Positions 38,682 to 47,702 of a DNA stretch of 64,000 bases are shown here, in pieces (position 1 is the stretch's first letter; each line of letters begins with the position of its first letter). Source of the DNA: Roseiarcus sp963816065 (GTDB lineage: Bacteria > Pseudomonadota > Alphaproteobacteria > Rhizobiales > Beijerinckiaceae); NCBI GenBank assembly GCA_963816065.1, contig CAWFJG010000025.1, positions 3,396 through 67,395 of the forward strand, in the 5' to 3' direction. The notes under the pieces were generated by a model. It did no database searches. It worked only from the letters and a program-made list of their open reading frames with translations, and was not told where the DNA came from. Made by a program: the position numbers and the translations under genes.

Positions 38682-38707
38682 AGAGGCCCCGGTCGCCCAG
38701 GGCCTCT
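38682..38707. terminator. hairpin between convergent priA and PEP-CTERM genes
   Basis: AGAGGCCC (38682-38689) and GGGCCTCT (38700-38707) form an 8-bp stem with a 10-base loop in the 108-base gap between two convergent genes. There is no good T-run on either side, so it may act weakly for both strands. Confidence 0.45.
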
Positions 38708-38731
38708 CGCACCTCTTGACGGACGGCGACG

Positions 38732-39310
38732 TTACGAAACGATCGAGACGCTTTTGCGCGACGAGCTAAAGCCGGCAAAGCCGAGGCCGGCAAAGCCGAG
38801 GCCCAACATCGCCCACGTCGGCGCCTCTGGCACTCCGGCCGCCGGCGGCGCCGAGAAGGTCCCCGAATCGGAGATGGTATTGCCAGATTGGCTAAAGCCG
38901 AGCGTGAAGCTCGCCGGGTACGGCCCAGAGCCGGCGCCCCCGTATGTGCCGGGAGTCCAGTCGCCCAGGACGTAAAACGAAACCGAGCCTCTGACATTGC
39001 TGGTTTCCATGATGCTCGTGCTGTCGAACATCCCGAAACCGGCGTTGCCAAACGACAGGCTCGTGCCGTCTGTGGTGGTGAAGCTCACCTTTCCGAAGAT
39101 CGTGTTGGGAAATCCCGCGAGCGCGCCGGAGTTGTTGTTGTTCGAAACCAGGTCGCCAATACTGAACATGGTCGCCGTGTTGATGTTGCCGCCGTTTGCG
39201 GTTGGCGTGCCGAAATCGACAAAAGCCTGAGTGGCAACCACGGCGGCTTGAGCGGATGCGCTGGCGGAGCCAGCCAAGACCGCCGCGAGCGCTAACGCTT
39301 TCGTGTTCAT
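38732..39310 (-). CDS. exported PEP-CTERM-anchored protein
   Basis: A 192-residue protein from ATG 39310 with a signal peptide (MNTKALALAAVLAGSASASAQA). The mature part is Gly/Ser/Asn/Thr-rich and acid-poor with no known domain. The C-terminus is a PEP-CTERM sorting signal in the alphaproteobacterial form: VPEAPTWAMLGLGFAGLGFAG, a TM helix, then basic SSSRKS. Proteins of this class are handled by exosortase and are usually linked to exopolysaccharide or biofilm. No exosortase gene is in the window. Confidence 0.85.
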   Translation of the reverse strand: MNTKALALAAVLAGSASASAQAAVVATQAFVDFGTPTANGGNINTATMFSIGDLVSNNNNSGALAGFPNTIFGKVSFTTTDGTSLSFGNAGFGMFDSTSIMETSNVRGSVSFYVLGDWTPGTYGGAGSGPYPASFTLGFSQSGNTISDSGTFSAPPAAGVPEAPTWAMLGLGFAGLGFAGFSSSRKSVSIVS

Positions 39311-39717
39311 TCCGTATACCCCTTCTTGCAACGAGAACTCTCGCATCGGCTCACCAAAGCGAATGCAATTGATGAAAGGCTATCACGCCTGTTGCGCTGC
39401 GGCAAGGAAGTGGAGTGCGAAAGATTTAGGCTGACTGATTGACGATGTCTGCTTTACGCTGCCACATTACGGTCACAACTTAACACTGTATTCAATCGCT
39501 GCTGATAAGATGCGGCTGTAAACTCTGCTGCATCGCGAAAAGTCTCGCGCGGACGGTAGCGCGCATCGCGTTGTCGCCGTGATAGCATGGAGGTCGAATG
39601 GCAGCGGCGGGCGCCGGAAGCCAGCCTGGAAGCGCGGTCAATTAGGTTGGACTTGTCGCAAATGACTCTTTAGGGTAGCCCTGTTCTCGACGAGTCGTCG
39701 GAGTGGGGAGCGTCCGC
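39311..39717. other. 407-base intergenic region upstream of the quinol oxidase genes
   Basis: No coding feature is supported. The stretch is more AT-rich than its surroundings and must hold the promoters for both the PEP-CTERM gene (minus) and the oxidase operon (plus). I looked for an FNR/FixK-type TTGAT-N4-ATCAA box and saw no convincing match. Confidence 0.4.
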
Positions 39718-41109
39718 GTGCATTTCGATCCGCTGTTCCTTTCGCGCCTCCAATTCGCCTGGGTGGTAGCCTGGCATTTTCTCATGCCGGCTTTCACGGT
39801 CGGTCTCGCCTCGTTCATCGCGGTGATGGAGGGCCTGCACCTTGTCACCACACGCGACGTCTACCTGCGCATATCGATCTTCTGGACCAAGATTTTCGCC
39901 GTCTCTTTCGGCATGGGAGTGGTGTCCGGGATCACCATGCCGTTCCAGTTCGGCACCAACTGGAGCCGGTTCTCCGACGATGTCGGCGACGTAATCTCGC
40001 CGCTCCTCGGCTACGAGGGGCTGACGGCGTTCTTTCTCGAGGCGGCGTTTCTCGGCGTGCTGCTGTTCGGGCGCCGGCTTGTGCCGCGCTGGGCGCATTT
40101 TTTCGCCGCGCTGATGGTGGCGCTCGGGACGCTCGCCTCGACCTTCTGGATCCTCGCGACCAACAGCTGGATGCAGACGCCGGCGGGCTTCGACATCGTC
40201 AATGGCCGGTTCGTGCCCAAGGACTGGCTCGAGGTCATCTTCAATCCCTCGTTCCCCTTCCGGTTCGCCCATGTGGTGACGGCGATCTACATCACCACCG
40301 GCTTCGTCGTCGTCGGCGTCGCGGCCTGGTGGCTCCTTAGCCGGCGCTTCTATGAGGAAGCGCGCACGATGCTGTCGATGACGCTGTGGCTGCTCACCGT
40401 GCTCGTGCCGCTCCAGTTGGTGTTCGGCGACCAGCAGGGGCTCGATACGCTCAAACATCAGCCGGCCAAACTCGCCGCTATCGAGGGTATCTGGGACGGC
40501 GGCCGGCGTCTGCCATGGGTCGTCTTCGCCATTCCCGACAACTCGGCGGCGAAGAACCTCTACGAAGTTTCGATCCCGCTCGTCGGCAGCCTCATTCTCA
40601 CCCACGATCCGAACGGCGAAGTGCAGGGTCTCAAGGACTTCCCGGCCCAAGATCGCGCCCCCGTCGGGCCGCCGTTCTTCGGCTTCAGAATCATGCTCGC
40701 GTGCTGGGGGATGATGGCGCTCACGGTCGTGCTCAGCTTGTGGCTGCGGTTGCGGGGCGAGCTGTACGACGCGGACTGGTATCTGAGGCTGTGCGCCCTC
40801 GTCGCGCCGATCGGGTTCGTCGCGGTCATCGCCGGCTGGGTGACGACCGAGGTCGGCCGCCAGCCGTGGACGGTGTACGGCCTTCTGCGCACCGCCAATT
40901 CCGTCTCGCCCTCGCTGACCGCCTCCGACGTGACCTTGTCGCTCGTCGCCTACGCCGTCGTCTACGTCGTGATGTTTACCGCCGGCGTCGCCATGATGAT
41001 GCGCATCTTCAGGCAAGGGCCGACGGCGGCGGACATGCCGGACTTCATCGAGGCCGGGCGGCCGAAATCGCCGGTCCGCGCCATGCCGTCAGCCGAATCG
41101 GAGCGCTGA
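39718..41109 (+). CDS. cydA: cytochrome bd-type (cyanide-insensitive) quinol oxidase subunit I
   Basis: A 463-residue membrane protein. I choose GTG 39718 (VHFDPLFLSRLQFAWVVAWH), with GGGGAG 8-13 bases upstream, over the GTG at 39703. Haem ligands are expected in VAWHFLMP, in the conserved His region FRFAHVVTAIYITTG and in FRIMLACWG. GWVTTEVGRQPW is the quinol-site block. The Q-loop is short (LKHQPAKLAAIEG, then GEVQGLKDFPAQDR), which marks the CioA branch. It oxidises quinol and reduces oxygen to water without pumping protons. Overlapping operon with subunit II. Confidence 0.94.
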   Translation: MHFDPLFLSRLQFAWVVAWHFLMPAFTVGLASFIAVMEGLHLVTTRDVYLRISIFWTKIFAVSFGMGVVSGITMPFQFGTNWSRFSDDVGDVISPLLGYEGLTAFFLEAAFLGVLLFGRRLVPRWAHFFAALMVALGTLASTFWILATNSWMQTPAGFDIVNGRFVPKDWLEVIFNPSFPFRFAHVVTAIYITTGFVVVGVAAWWLLSRRFYEEARTMLSMTLWLLTVLVPLQLVFGDQQGLDTLKHQPAKLAAIEGIWDGGRRLPWVVFAIPDNSAAKNLYEVSIPLVGSLILTHDPNGEVQGLKDFPAQDRAPVGPPFFGFRIMLACWGMMALTVVLSLWLRLRGELYDADWYLRLCALVAPIGFVAVIAGWVTTEVGRQPWTVYGLLRTANSVSPSLTASDVTLSLVAYAVVYVVMFTAGVAMMMRIFRQGPTAADMPDFIEAGRPKSPVRAMPSAESER

Positions 41110-41110
41110 G

Positions 41111-42124
41111 ATGAGCGGTTACGTTCTCGACCTGATTCCGATCTGGACCCTCATTCTCGGCGTCGGCGTCTTTCTCTACGTGCTGCTCGACGGCTTCGAT
41201 CTCGGCGTCGGCATCCTCTACGGATTCGCGCCCGACCGCGAGTCGCGCAACCTGGTGATGAACTCGATCGCGCCGGTGTGGGACGGCAACGAGACCTGGC
41301 TCGTCCTCGGCGGCGTGGCCCTGCTCGCGGCCTTTCCGCTCGCCTTCGCCATCATCCTGCCCGCCGTCTATTTTCCGATCATGATCATGCTGCTGGCGCT
41401 CGTGTTTCGCGGCGTCGCCTTCGAGTTTCGGTTCCGCGACGCCGAGAATCGTACCTTCTGGGACCACGCCTTCTGCTACGGCTCGGCTCTCGGCGCCTTT
41501 GCCCAGGGCGTGGTGCTCGGCGCCTTCGTCCAGGGCTTTGCGGTCGAGAGCCGCCATTTCGCCGGCCATTCGCTCGACTGCTTTACGCCGTTCTCGGTGC
41601 TCACCGGGGTGGCGCTGATGTTCGGCTACGCGCTCCTCGGCGCGGGCTGGCTGGTGCTCAAAACCGAGGGGCGACTGCAGGAGATGGCGCGCCGGCTTGG
41701 CCGCTACGCCTTCGTCGGCGTCCTCGTCGCGATCGTCGGGGTGAGCCTGTGGACTCCGACCATTCACCCGGCCATCGCGGAGCGCTGGTTCTCGTGGCCG
41801 AACATCGCCTGGCTCGCCCCTGTACCGTTGGTGACGGCGCTGGTCGCGCTGGCGGAATGGCGCGCGCTGAGCGATCGCTCGGAGGGGGCGCCGTTCGTCT
41901 GGGCGGTGGCGCTCTTCGTGATGTCGTACATCGGCATCGCCATCAGCCTGTTTCCATTCATCGTGCCATACAAGTACACGATCTGGCAGGCCGCCTCGTC
42001 CGAGGCGACGCAGGCCTTTCTCCTGATCGGCGCGCTCGCCCTCCTGCCGATCGTGCTGATCTATTCCGGCTGGTCGTATTGGGTGTTTCGCGGCAAGGTA
42101 CGTGCGGACATCGGATACCATTGA
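41111..42124 (+). CDS. cydB: cytochrome bd-type quinol oxidase subunit II
   Basis: Intact 337-residue polytopic protein, ATG 41111 one base after the subunit I stop. DLIPIWTLILGVGVFLYVLLDGFDLGVGIL is the standard start (given here as one TM block), and APVWDGNETWLVLGG is diagnostic. About eight TM helices follow. It pairs with subunit I to form the oxidase. No CydX-like small subunit is seen in the next 230 bases, as is usual for the Cio branch. The enzyme gives oxygen-scavenging or low-oxygen respiration. Confidence 0.95.
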   Translation: MSGYVLDLIPIWTLILGVGVFLYVLLDGFDLGVGILYGFAPDRESRNLVMNSIAPVWDGNETWLVLGGVALLAAFPLAFAIILPAVYFPIMIMLLALVFRGVAFEFRFRDAENRTFWDHAFCYGSALGAFAQGVVLGAFVQGFAVESRHFAGHSLDCFTPFSVLTGVALMFGYALLGAGWLVLKTEGRLQEMARRLGRYAFVGVLVAIVGVSLWTPTIHPAIAERWFSWPNIAWLAPVPLVTALVALAEWRALSDRSEGAPFVWAVALFVMSYIGIAISLFPFIVPYKYTIWQAASSEATQAFLLIGALALLPIVLIYSGWSYWVFRGKVRADIGYH

Positions 42125-42361
42125 TCTTTCGAGGTATTTCGGCCACTCCAGCCTATCAGGCCGTCGATCGCCATGTCTGCCATCGGTCAGGGACGTCCTC
42201 ACCGACCGGCACAAGGAGGCTGGTTAACCGTCCGCGCCGCGTCGAGCCACGCCCCCAAACAAGGGGTCGCAAGGATGAGAGGCATCGCCCTCTCGATTGG
42301 TTTGACGCACGCCGTTAGCCGAACGCCGGGCCCGTCGCCCGCACATGCGCTGAACCCGTCG

Positions 42362-44581
42362 CTACGCGACGACCCTGAGAACCTGCCGCGCGGCCGGCTG
42401 GCGCGAGGAATGGCGAGTGGCCCCATCGGCTGCGCCCGCGCCGCCGGTGTTCGTCTGGGCTTCGGTCTGAAAGTGGCTGACCAGCCGTGCGAGCTCGGCT
42501 GCGTCGTTGGCCAGCGACGCGGTCGCGGCCGTCGTCTCCTGCACCATCGTCGCGTTTTGCTGGGTCACGCGATCCATCATGCTGACGGCGCGATTGATCT
42601 GCTCGAGGCCGTCGGCCTGATCCTTGGCGCTCGTGGCGATCGCCGAGACTTCCAAGGTCAGTTCGGTCACTCCGCCGATGATCCGATCGAGCGCCTTTCC
42701 GACCTCGCCGACGAGCTCGACGCCCCGATCGACCTGGCCGGCGGACTTTGAGATCAGTCCCTTGACCCCTTTGGCCGCTTCGGCCGCGCGGTGCGCGAGC
42801 GCCCTGACCTCCGTCGCCACGACCGCAAAGCCGCGCCCGGCCTCGCCCACGCGGGCCGCTTCGACCCCGGCGTTCAGCGCCAGAAGATTTGTCTGGAAGG
42901 CGATTTCGTCGATGGCTCCGATGATTTGGGCGACCTCAGTCGACGAGTGTTCAATACTGGCCATCGCCTCGACGGCCTGGTGGACAATTGCGCCGCCGCC
43001 CTCGGCGTTGGTCTTGGCGGCCAGAGCGAGGCCACGGACTTGGTCGGCGCTTTCGGCGGTCCGCTTCGTCGATGTCGTAATCGCGTCGAGAGACGCGGCC
43101 GCCTCCTCGACGCTGACCGCCTGCTGTTCGGTGCGGCGCGACAGGTCCTCGGCCGAGGAGGAAATCTCGACCGTGTGGGACCGTATGGTTTGGGTCGTCG
43201 CTCCGACCGTCCCCAGTGTGGCTTGCAGTTGGTCGACCGCGGCGTTGAAGTCGAGACGCAGAGGCTCCGATTTTGATGCGAAGGGAACGGTGAGGCGAGC
43301 CACGAGGTCGCCACTGGCCAAACGGCGGAGACCCTCTCCTAGCGCGGCGACGACGGCGTGATCGGCCTTTGCGGCCTCAACCTTTTCCTCCACGCGGGCG
43401 ATGCGCTCCTTCTCGATCGCCTGCCTCGACGCCTCGGCGGCATGTTCCAACCGGATGCGCTCGAGACCCGCCTCCTTGAAGACGAGGACGGCTCTCGCCA
43501 TGGCGCCGATCTCGTCATCGCGATCCGAGTGATTGACCTCGGCGTCGAGGTCGCCCTCCGCCATCCGGCGCATGATCGACGCCAGCCGCGCGATTGGCCG
43601 CGACAGGCTGCGTCCGATGATAAAGCTGGCGGAGCCGCAGACCAGCACGACAAGAACAATAGCCGCTGCGACGATCTCGAGGGCCTGGACTTGCGTGTCC
43701 GCGAGATGCGCCTGCGTGGCGTCGGCGGATTCCGAAGCGGATAGGACGACCGCGTCGGTCGCCTTCGTCAACTGAGCGAAGCGCGCCTCGGCCTGGCCCT
43801 GGAGGGCTGCGAGGTCCGTCTCCGTCTTCGCCAGCACAGTAAAGAGCGCGACATAGGCGTCCACCGTCCTCTGAAGCTCGGCCTTCTTGTTGTCGGCGAA
43901 GTAGGACGCTTCGATGTCCTTCTTCATCGTGCTCGCGTCCTTGAGCACCTCGTCGCGTGCGGCGGCGTCCCGGGCGAGGGCGAACTTGTAAGTATCGGGA
44001 CGGAGTTTTCCAAAAGCTTCGACGAGGGCGACGCCGAGCGGGTCGCTGGTGTCGACGTCGTCGGCGATCGATTTGGCCAGGGCCCCGCCGGCGGCGTTCG
44101 TCTGTCCGATCAGCCCCGAGGTTTCGTCGGCGCCGAGGGAGTCCTGAGCCGACAGGATTGCCTCGATGGTCTGCGACAGGCCCTTGGTCTGAACCGCCAA
44201 CGCGCCGTCCTGTGTTGCGACGCCGTCGACCGCGTGTTCGACGGCCGTCCACGCCGAGGCGAGGTTCGCCTGGGTGGCCGGCGAAGGCTTGGCCATAAAG
44301 GCGCCGATCGCCAGCTCCGCCGACATGAGCTTATCGCGAAAAGTCTTCGCTTCCAGTGATGTGTGGATGTCGACGCGGCTCTGGCCGAGTTCGACACCGA
44401 CCCGGTGCGCGCTGACCCAAAACAGGGTGAAGATGACGGCCAGTCCGACCAGCGGCAGGACCGTCAGGACCCCGATGCGCATGCCGACGGAAAGCCGCGC
44501 GCCTCGCGCGCGGCTTGGCGCGCGGCTTGGATTGTCGAGCGGTGTCGACGCATCACGGGATTGGCGGGCGGAAACAGACAT
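42362..44581 (-). CDS. methyl-accepting chemotaxis protein
   Basis: Intact 739-residue receptor. TM1 is around 34-56 (MRIGVLTVLPLVGLAVIFTL), followed by a periplasmic helical-bundle domain of about 260 residues and TM2 (VAAAIVLVVLVCGSASFIIG). A HAMP domain begins at RSLSRPIARLASIMRRMAEGD and a second HAMP-like block (GLRRLASGDLVARL) comes later. The signalling hairpin tip is AIDEIAFQTNLLALNAGVEAARVGEAGRGFAV-type sequence. No CheR-binding WxxW/F tail is visible. The ligand is unknown. It stands alone, so the Che proteins are elsewhere. Confidence 0.94.
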   Translation of the reverse strand: MSVSARQSRDASTPLDNPSRAPSRARGARLSVGMRIGVLTVLPLVGLAVIFTLFWVSAHRVGVELGQSRVDIHTSLEAKTFRDKLMSAELAIGAFMAKPSPATQANLASAWTAVEHAVDGVATQDGALAVQTKGLSQTIEAILSAQDSLGADETSGLIGQTNAAGGALAKSIADDVDTSDPLGVALVEAFGKLRPDTYKFALARDAAARDEVLKDASTMKKDIEASYFADNKKAELQRTVDAYVALFTVLAKTETDLAALQGQAEARFAQLTKATDAVVLSASESADATQAHLADTQVQALEIVAAAIVLVVLVCGSASFIIGRSLSRPIARLASIMRRMAEGDLDAEVNHSDRDDEIGAMARAVLVFKEAGLERIRLEHAAEASRQAIEKERIARVEEKVEAAKADHAVVAALGEGLRRLASGDLVARLTVPFASKSEPLRLDFNAAVDQLQATLGTVGATTQTIRSHTVEISSSAEDLSRRTEQQAVSVEEAAASLDAITTSTKRTAESADQVRGLALAAKTNAEGGGAIVHQAVEAMASIEHSSTEVAQIIGAIDEIAFQTNLLALNAGVEAARVGEAGRGFAVVATEVRALAHRAAEAAKGVKGLISKSAGQVDRGVELVGEVGKALDRIIGGVTELTLEVSAIATSAKDQADGLEQINRAVSMMDRVTQQNATMVQETTAATASLANDAAELARLVSHFQTEAQTNTGGAGAADGATRHSSRQPAARQVLRVVA

Positions 44582-44958
44582 TCTTGTCGTCGCAACGTTT
44601 GGGGACAGGCCGTGCTTAGCGAGAAAACCCTAACGGGCGGTGATGGCGCGACTTTGTCGTCTCGACGCGTCGCTGCGCTTGTGACCGGGGAGGTCGTTGG
44701 CAATGTCGGACTTAGCGTCGAATGGGTGTCGAATGGGTTGACCTCGCCGCCACGAGACCGGAAAGGCGCAGGCCGGCGACGAGCGTGATGGTCTTGTAGT
44801 GGCGATGCGGAATGCCGACCCGCAGTCGTCGACTGCGCCCGCATCGTCCGCCCTTGCGCGCCAGATTGGTGGAAGCCCCCGCGCTTCGCGCCCGTCCCTT
44901 CGGGACGCGTCAATGAACACGAGCTTTCCTCGGATCCTTCCCGGTAAACTTGTCCTCG
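44582..44958. other. 377-base gap between hemA and the chemoreceptor gene
   Basis: No gene is supported. It contains a tandem GTCGAATGGGT repeat (about 44717-44739) and a hairpin CGTCCC-TTC-GGGACG (44893-44907) 52 bases after the hemA stop, which may serve as its terminator. The receptor promoter must lie within the left part. Confidence 0.4.
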
Positions 44959-46260
44959 CTACTCGGCGGCCTTCTTCATCTCGGGATAGACGCACGCCGC
45001 CATCTCCCGGGCGGCCGGACGATGCAGCGGAATGATCTTGGCCTCCTCGAAGGGGAGGTCCAGCGTTTTCCACACGTCGACCAACGCCTCGACCAGTTCC
45101 GCCACCTGCGCCTCGTTGTGGGCCGGGGTCGGGGTGATGCGCAGGCGCTCGGTTCCCTTGGCGACGGTCGGGTAGTTGATCGGCTGGATGTAGATGGCGT
45201 GCCGGTCGAGCAGCATGGCGCTCGCCGCCTTGCACTTTCGCGCATCGCCGACGAACACCGGCACGATATGCGAGGGATTGTCCATCACCGGGATGCCGGC
45301 CGCCCTCAGCGCATGCTTGGTCAGCCGCGCCATGTGCTGATGCCGCTCGCGCTCGACGGTCGAAGCCTTGAGATGGCGGACGGCCGCCGCCGCGCTCGCC
45401 GCGACGCTGGGCGGCAAGGTCAAGGTGAAGATGAACTGCGGCGCGTAGCTGCGCACCGCGTCGACCACCGCGGCGCTGGCTGCGATATAGCCGCCGAGCG
45501 AGCCGAAGCCCTTGGCCAGCGTGCCCTCGATCACGTCGATCCGGTGGGCGAGCCCTTCGCGGTCGCTCACCCCACCGCCGCGCGGCCCGTAGAGGCCGAC
45601 CGCATGGACCTCGTCGATATAGCTCATTGCCCGGTATTTCTCGCAGACGTCGAGGATCTCCTTGATCGGCGCGATGTCGCCGTCCATCGAATAGAGGCTC
45701 TCGAACACCACGAGCTTGGCGCGCTCGAGCGGCTCGGCGGCGAGCAATTCCTCGAGATGGGCGACGTCGTTGTGGCGCCACACCGTCTTCTCGCAGCCGG
45801 CGCGCCGCACGCCCTCGATCATCGAATTGTGGTTCAGCGCATCGCTGAGGATCAGGCAGTTCGGCAACAGGCTGGCGATCGTCGAGATCCCGGCGAGATT
45901 GGAGATCCAGCCGGAAGTGAAGGCGAGCGCGGCCGGCTTGCCGTGCAGGTCGGCGAGCTCGGCCTCGAGCCGCACGATCGGATGATGGGTGCCGGAGATG
46001 TTGCGGGTGCCGCCGGCGCCCGCGCCGTGGGCGCGCGCCGCCTGGACGGAGGCCTCGATCACCGCGGGGTGGAGGCCCATGCCGAGATAGTCGTTCGAGC
46101 ACCAGACGGTGACTTCACGGGGCCTGTCCTCTTCGCCCTCGGGACGCCACAGCGCCGTCGGGAACCGACTGGCGTCGCGCTCGAGATTGGCGAAGGTTCG
46201 GTAGCGCTCTTCCGCCTTCAGGCGGTCGATCGCATCCGAAAAGCGCCGCTCGTAGTCCAT
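44959..46260 (-). CDS. hemA: 5-aminolevulinate synthase
   Basis: Intact 433-residue PLP enzyme from ATG 46260 (MDYERRFSDAIDRLKAEERY). VWCSNDYLGMGLHPAVIEA, GAGAGGTRNISGTHHPIVRLE, ILSDALNHNSMIEGVRRAG, IDEVHAVGLYGPRGGGVS and the PLP lysine block EGTLAKGFGSLGGYIA are all present. It condenses glycine and succinyl-CoA to 5-aminolevulinate, the first haem step in Alphaproteobacteria. It follows the HiPIP gene by 108 bases on the same strand, at the end of the multihaem cytochrome run, so it may supply haem for that system. Confidence 0.96.
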   Translation of the reverse strand: MDYERRFSDAIDRLKAEERYRTFANLERDASRFPTALWRPEGEEDRPREVTVWCSNDYLGMGLHPAVIEASVQAARAHGAGAGGTRNISGTHHPIVRLEAELADLHGKPAALAFTSGWISNLAGISTIASLLPNCLILSDALNHNSMIEGVRRAGCEKTVWRHNDVAHLEELLAAEPLERAKLVVFESLYSMDGDIAPIKEILDVCEKYRAMSYIDEVHAVGLYGPRGGGVSDREGLAHRIDVIEGTLAKGFGSLGGYIAASAAVVDAVRSYAPQFIFTLTLPPSVAASAAAAVRHLKASTVERERHQHMARLTKHALRAAGIPVMDNPSHIVPVFVGDARKCKAASAMLLDRHAIYIQPINYPTVAKGTERLRITPTPAHNEAQVAELVEALVDVWKTLDLPFEEAKIIPLHRPAAREMAACVYPEMKKAAE

Positions 46261-46368
46261 GAGTGTGCCTTTCTGATGGGCGCGTTCCACGTCGAGTCGG
46301 CGCCGGCCGCGATGAAACGCTAGCCAACGCCATTCGTGTCGAGGTCGCGCTTTCTGTGCGAGCGACCC

Positions 46369-46644
46369 TTACTTGGCCGAGTAGATGTTGCACCACCCGT
46401 TGGCGGCAACCGGGCCTTCGACCGTCCGGCACTGGTTCGGCGGAATGAAGGGCTCGCAATTGGAGCATTTTTCGCTGCCGTGCGGCGTGTCCTGATAGGC
46501 CACGTCAGCCTGAGCCTTCTTCTTCTTCGCCGCAAGCGCGCGCCCGGACGCTCCGGCGATCGCGACGCCGGCAGCCGCGCATGCGGCGCCGTGCAGCAGT
46601 CCGCGGCGGGAAACCTCCGCCGAATAGAGCCGTATCTTGGCCAT
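46369..46644 (-). CDS. pioC: high-potential iron-sulfur protein, PioC-like, Tat-exported
   Basis: A 91-residue protein from ATG 46644. SRRGLLHGAACAAAGVAIAG is a twin-arginine signal; a basic KKKK stretch follows. The mature part has four Cys in HiPIP order: CSNC, NQCRTVEGPVAANGWC, i.e. Cys-x2-Cys-x9-Cys-x12-Cys, enough to hold one 4Fe-4S cluster at high potential. In Rhodopseudomonas TIE-1, PioC is a periplasmic HiPIP encoded next to PioA and PioB and passes electrons to the photosystem. Both partners are encoded upstream here, which supports the name. Confidence 0.85.
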   Translation of the reverse strand: MAKIRLYSAEVSRRGLLHGAACAAAGVAIAGASGRALAAKKKKAQADVAYQDTPHGSEKCSNCEPFIPPNQCRTVEGPVAANGWCNIYSAK

Positions 46645-46742
46645 CTCTGGGTACTCCTCTTCACAAGTAATCCGGTTTGCGGCCGGACGGGTAACCGATG
46701 CTCGCGCCACGGCCGAAGGTCGAGGCTTATGCCGGACGTCCC

Positions 46743-47546
46743 TCACGCGAGCGGAATATCTCCGCCCATCCGAAGCAGGATCGCCTCCGGCGGCTTCATG
46801 AACCACATCTGGTAGAGCGAGACGAGCCACATGAACGCAAAGCACGCGGCCATCAGCATGCCTGCGCCGATCTCCAACCAAGCGAAGGGATGATAAAGCT
46901 TGATCAGGTACCACGACATGACGTCGATCATGATCGCCAGGAATGGAAGCGCGATAACGCTGCACTTGAACCAGACCGGGCGAACGTAGGCGTGGCTGAA
47001 GGCCAGCCCGACGACGAAGAATATGAACGTGATGCCGAACAGGTGAATGTGCGAAACCCGGACCAGCGTGGCGATCGACGCGCCGGTGTCCTGCGTCGTC
47101 ACTTTCTTGACGCCCTCGAAGCTCGTGAAGTTCGGCAGGTGCGGATTGCGGCCGTCGTGGCAGGTGAAGCAACGCCTCTCGATGATCGGCTTGATGTTCG
47201 CATCGTAGTCAGGCTCCGCCGCGCCGGCTCGGGCCCACCGGATTATGATCGAGCGTTCGTCGTTCGGCAGCATGCCCGACATGGGGCCGCTCAGTGCGCC
47301 TTCCAGGATTGACCCTTTTCCGGTGCCCGAATAGCCGGCCACGATGTCCTCGTAGGTCAGCATCTTGGAATCGCCACCCGCCCGGCCGGCGTACGTAAAA
47401 TAGATGTTCAGGAGCGCGAACAGATAGCCGAACCCGAGAATCAGCAGCATGCAGGTGAACAGCACCCGCAGACTGTAGGGCAGTTCGGAATAATGACGGT
47501 AGAGCGCGTGCGGAGGAGGGCTTGCTTCTAACATACTCGGATCCAT
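46743..47546 (-). CDS. membrane-bound c-type cytochrome with four TM helices and one CxxCH
   Basis: A 267-residue protein (ATG 47546). TM1 is around 25-50 (FTCMLLILGFGYLFALLNIY). A periplasmic domain carries a single haem-c motif RRCFTCHDG. TM2 begins LVRVSHIHLFGITFIFFVVG, with His residues that could bind haem b; TM3 (SVIALPFLAIMIDVMSWYLI) and TM4 (IGAGMLMAACFAFMWLVSLY) follow. The family is found next to multihaem cytochromes and is often misnamed in databases. Lying between the soluble cytochrome and HiPIP genes, it may link periplasmic electron carriers to the quinone pool; this is inference. The last residues are GGDIPLA. Confidence 0.8.
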   Translation of the reverse strand: MDPSMLEASPPPHALYRHYSELPYSLRVLFTCMLLILGFGYLFALLNIYFTYAGRAGGDSKMLTYEDIVAGYSGTGKGSILEGALSGPMSGMLPNDERSIIIRWARAGAAEPDYDANIKPIIERRCFTCHDGRNPHLPNFTSFEGVKKVTTQDTGASIATLVRVSHIHLFGITFIFFVVGLAFSHAYVRPVWFKCSVIALPFLAIMIDVMSWYLIKLYHPFAWLEIGAGMLMAACFAFMWLVSLYQMWFMKPPEAILLRMGGDIPLA

Positions 47547-47702
47547 CGATTGCGCCTCGGGACGCTCTCCCAACCGAACTTGATTACCGGCGTCATGCCT
47601 CGGCTGACGCATGTGCGTCCCGCCGGGTTCGACGCCTGCCGCGCGACGTTCGGGCGGCGCCCACGCGTCGGAACCAGCAAGGGCCGCCTCCAGAGTCCCA
47701 TC

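Noticed and set aside
39670..41016. Long minus-strand frame opposite the quinol oxidase subunit I gene
   Set aside because: His/Glu/Arg-rich antisense reading of a transmembrane gene, a usual artefact in GC-rich DNA.
44630..46102. Open frame of 490 codons overlapping hemA
   Set aside because: A shifted reading of the GC-rich hemA gene on the same strand, very rich in Arg and Gly, with no motif.
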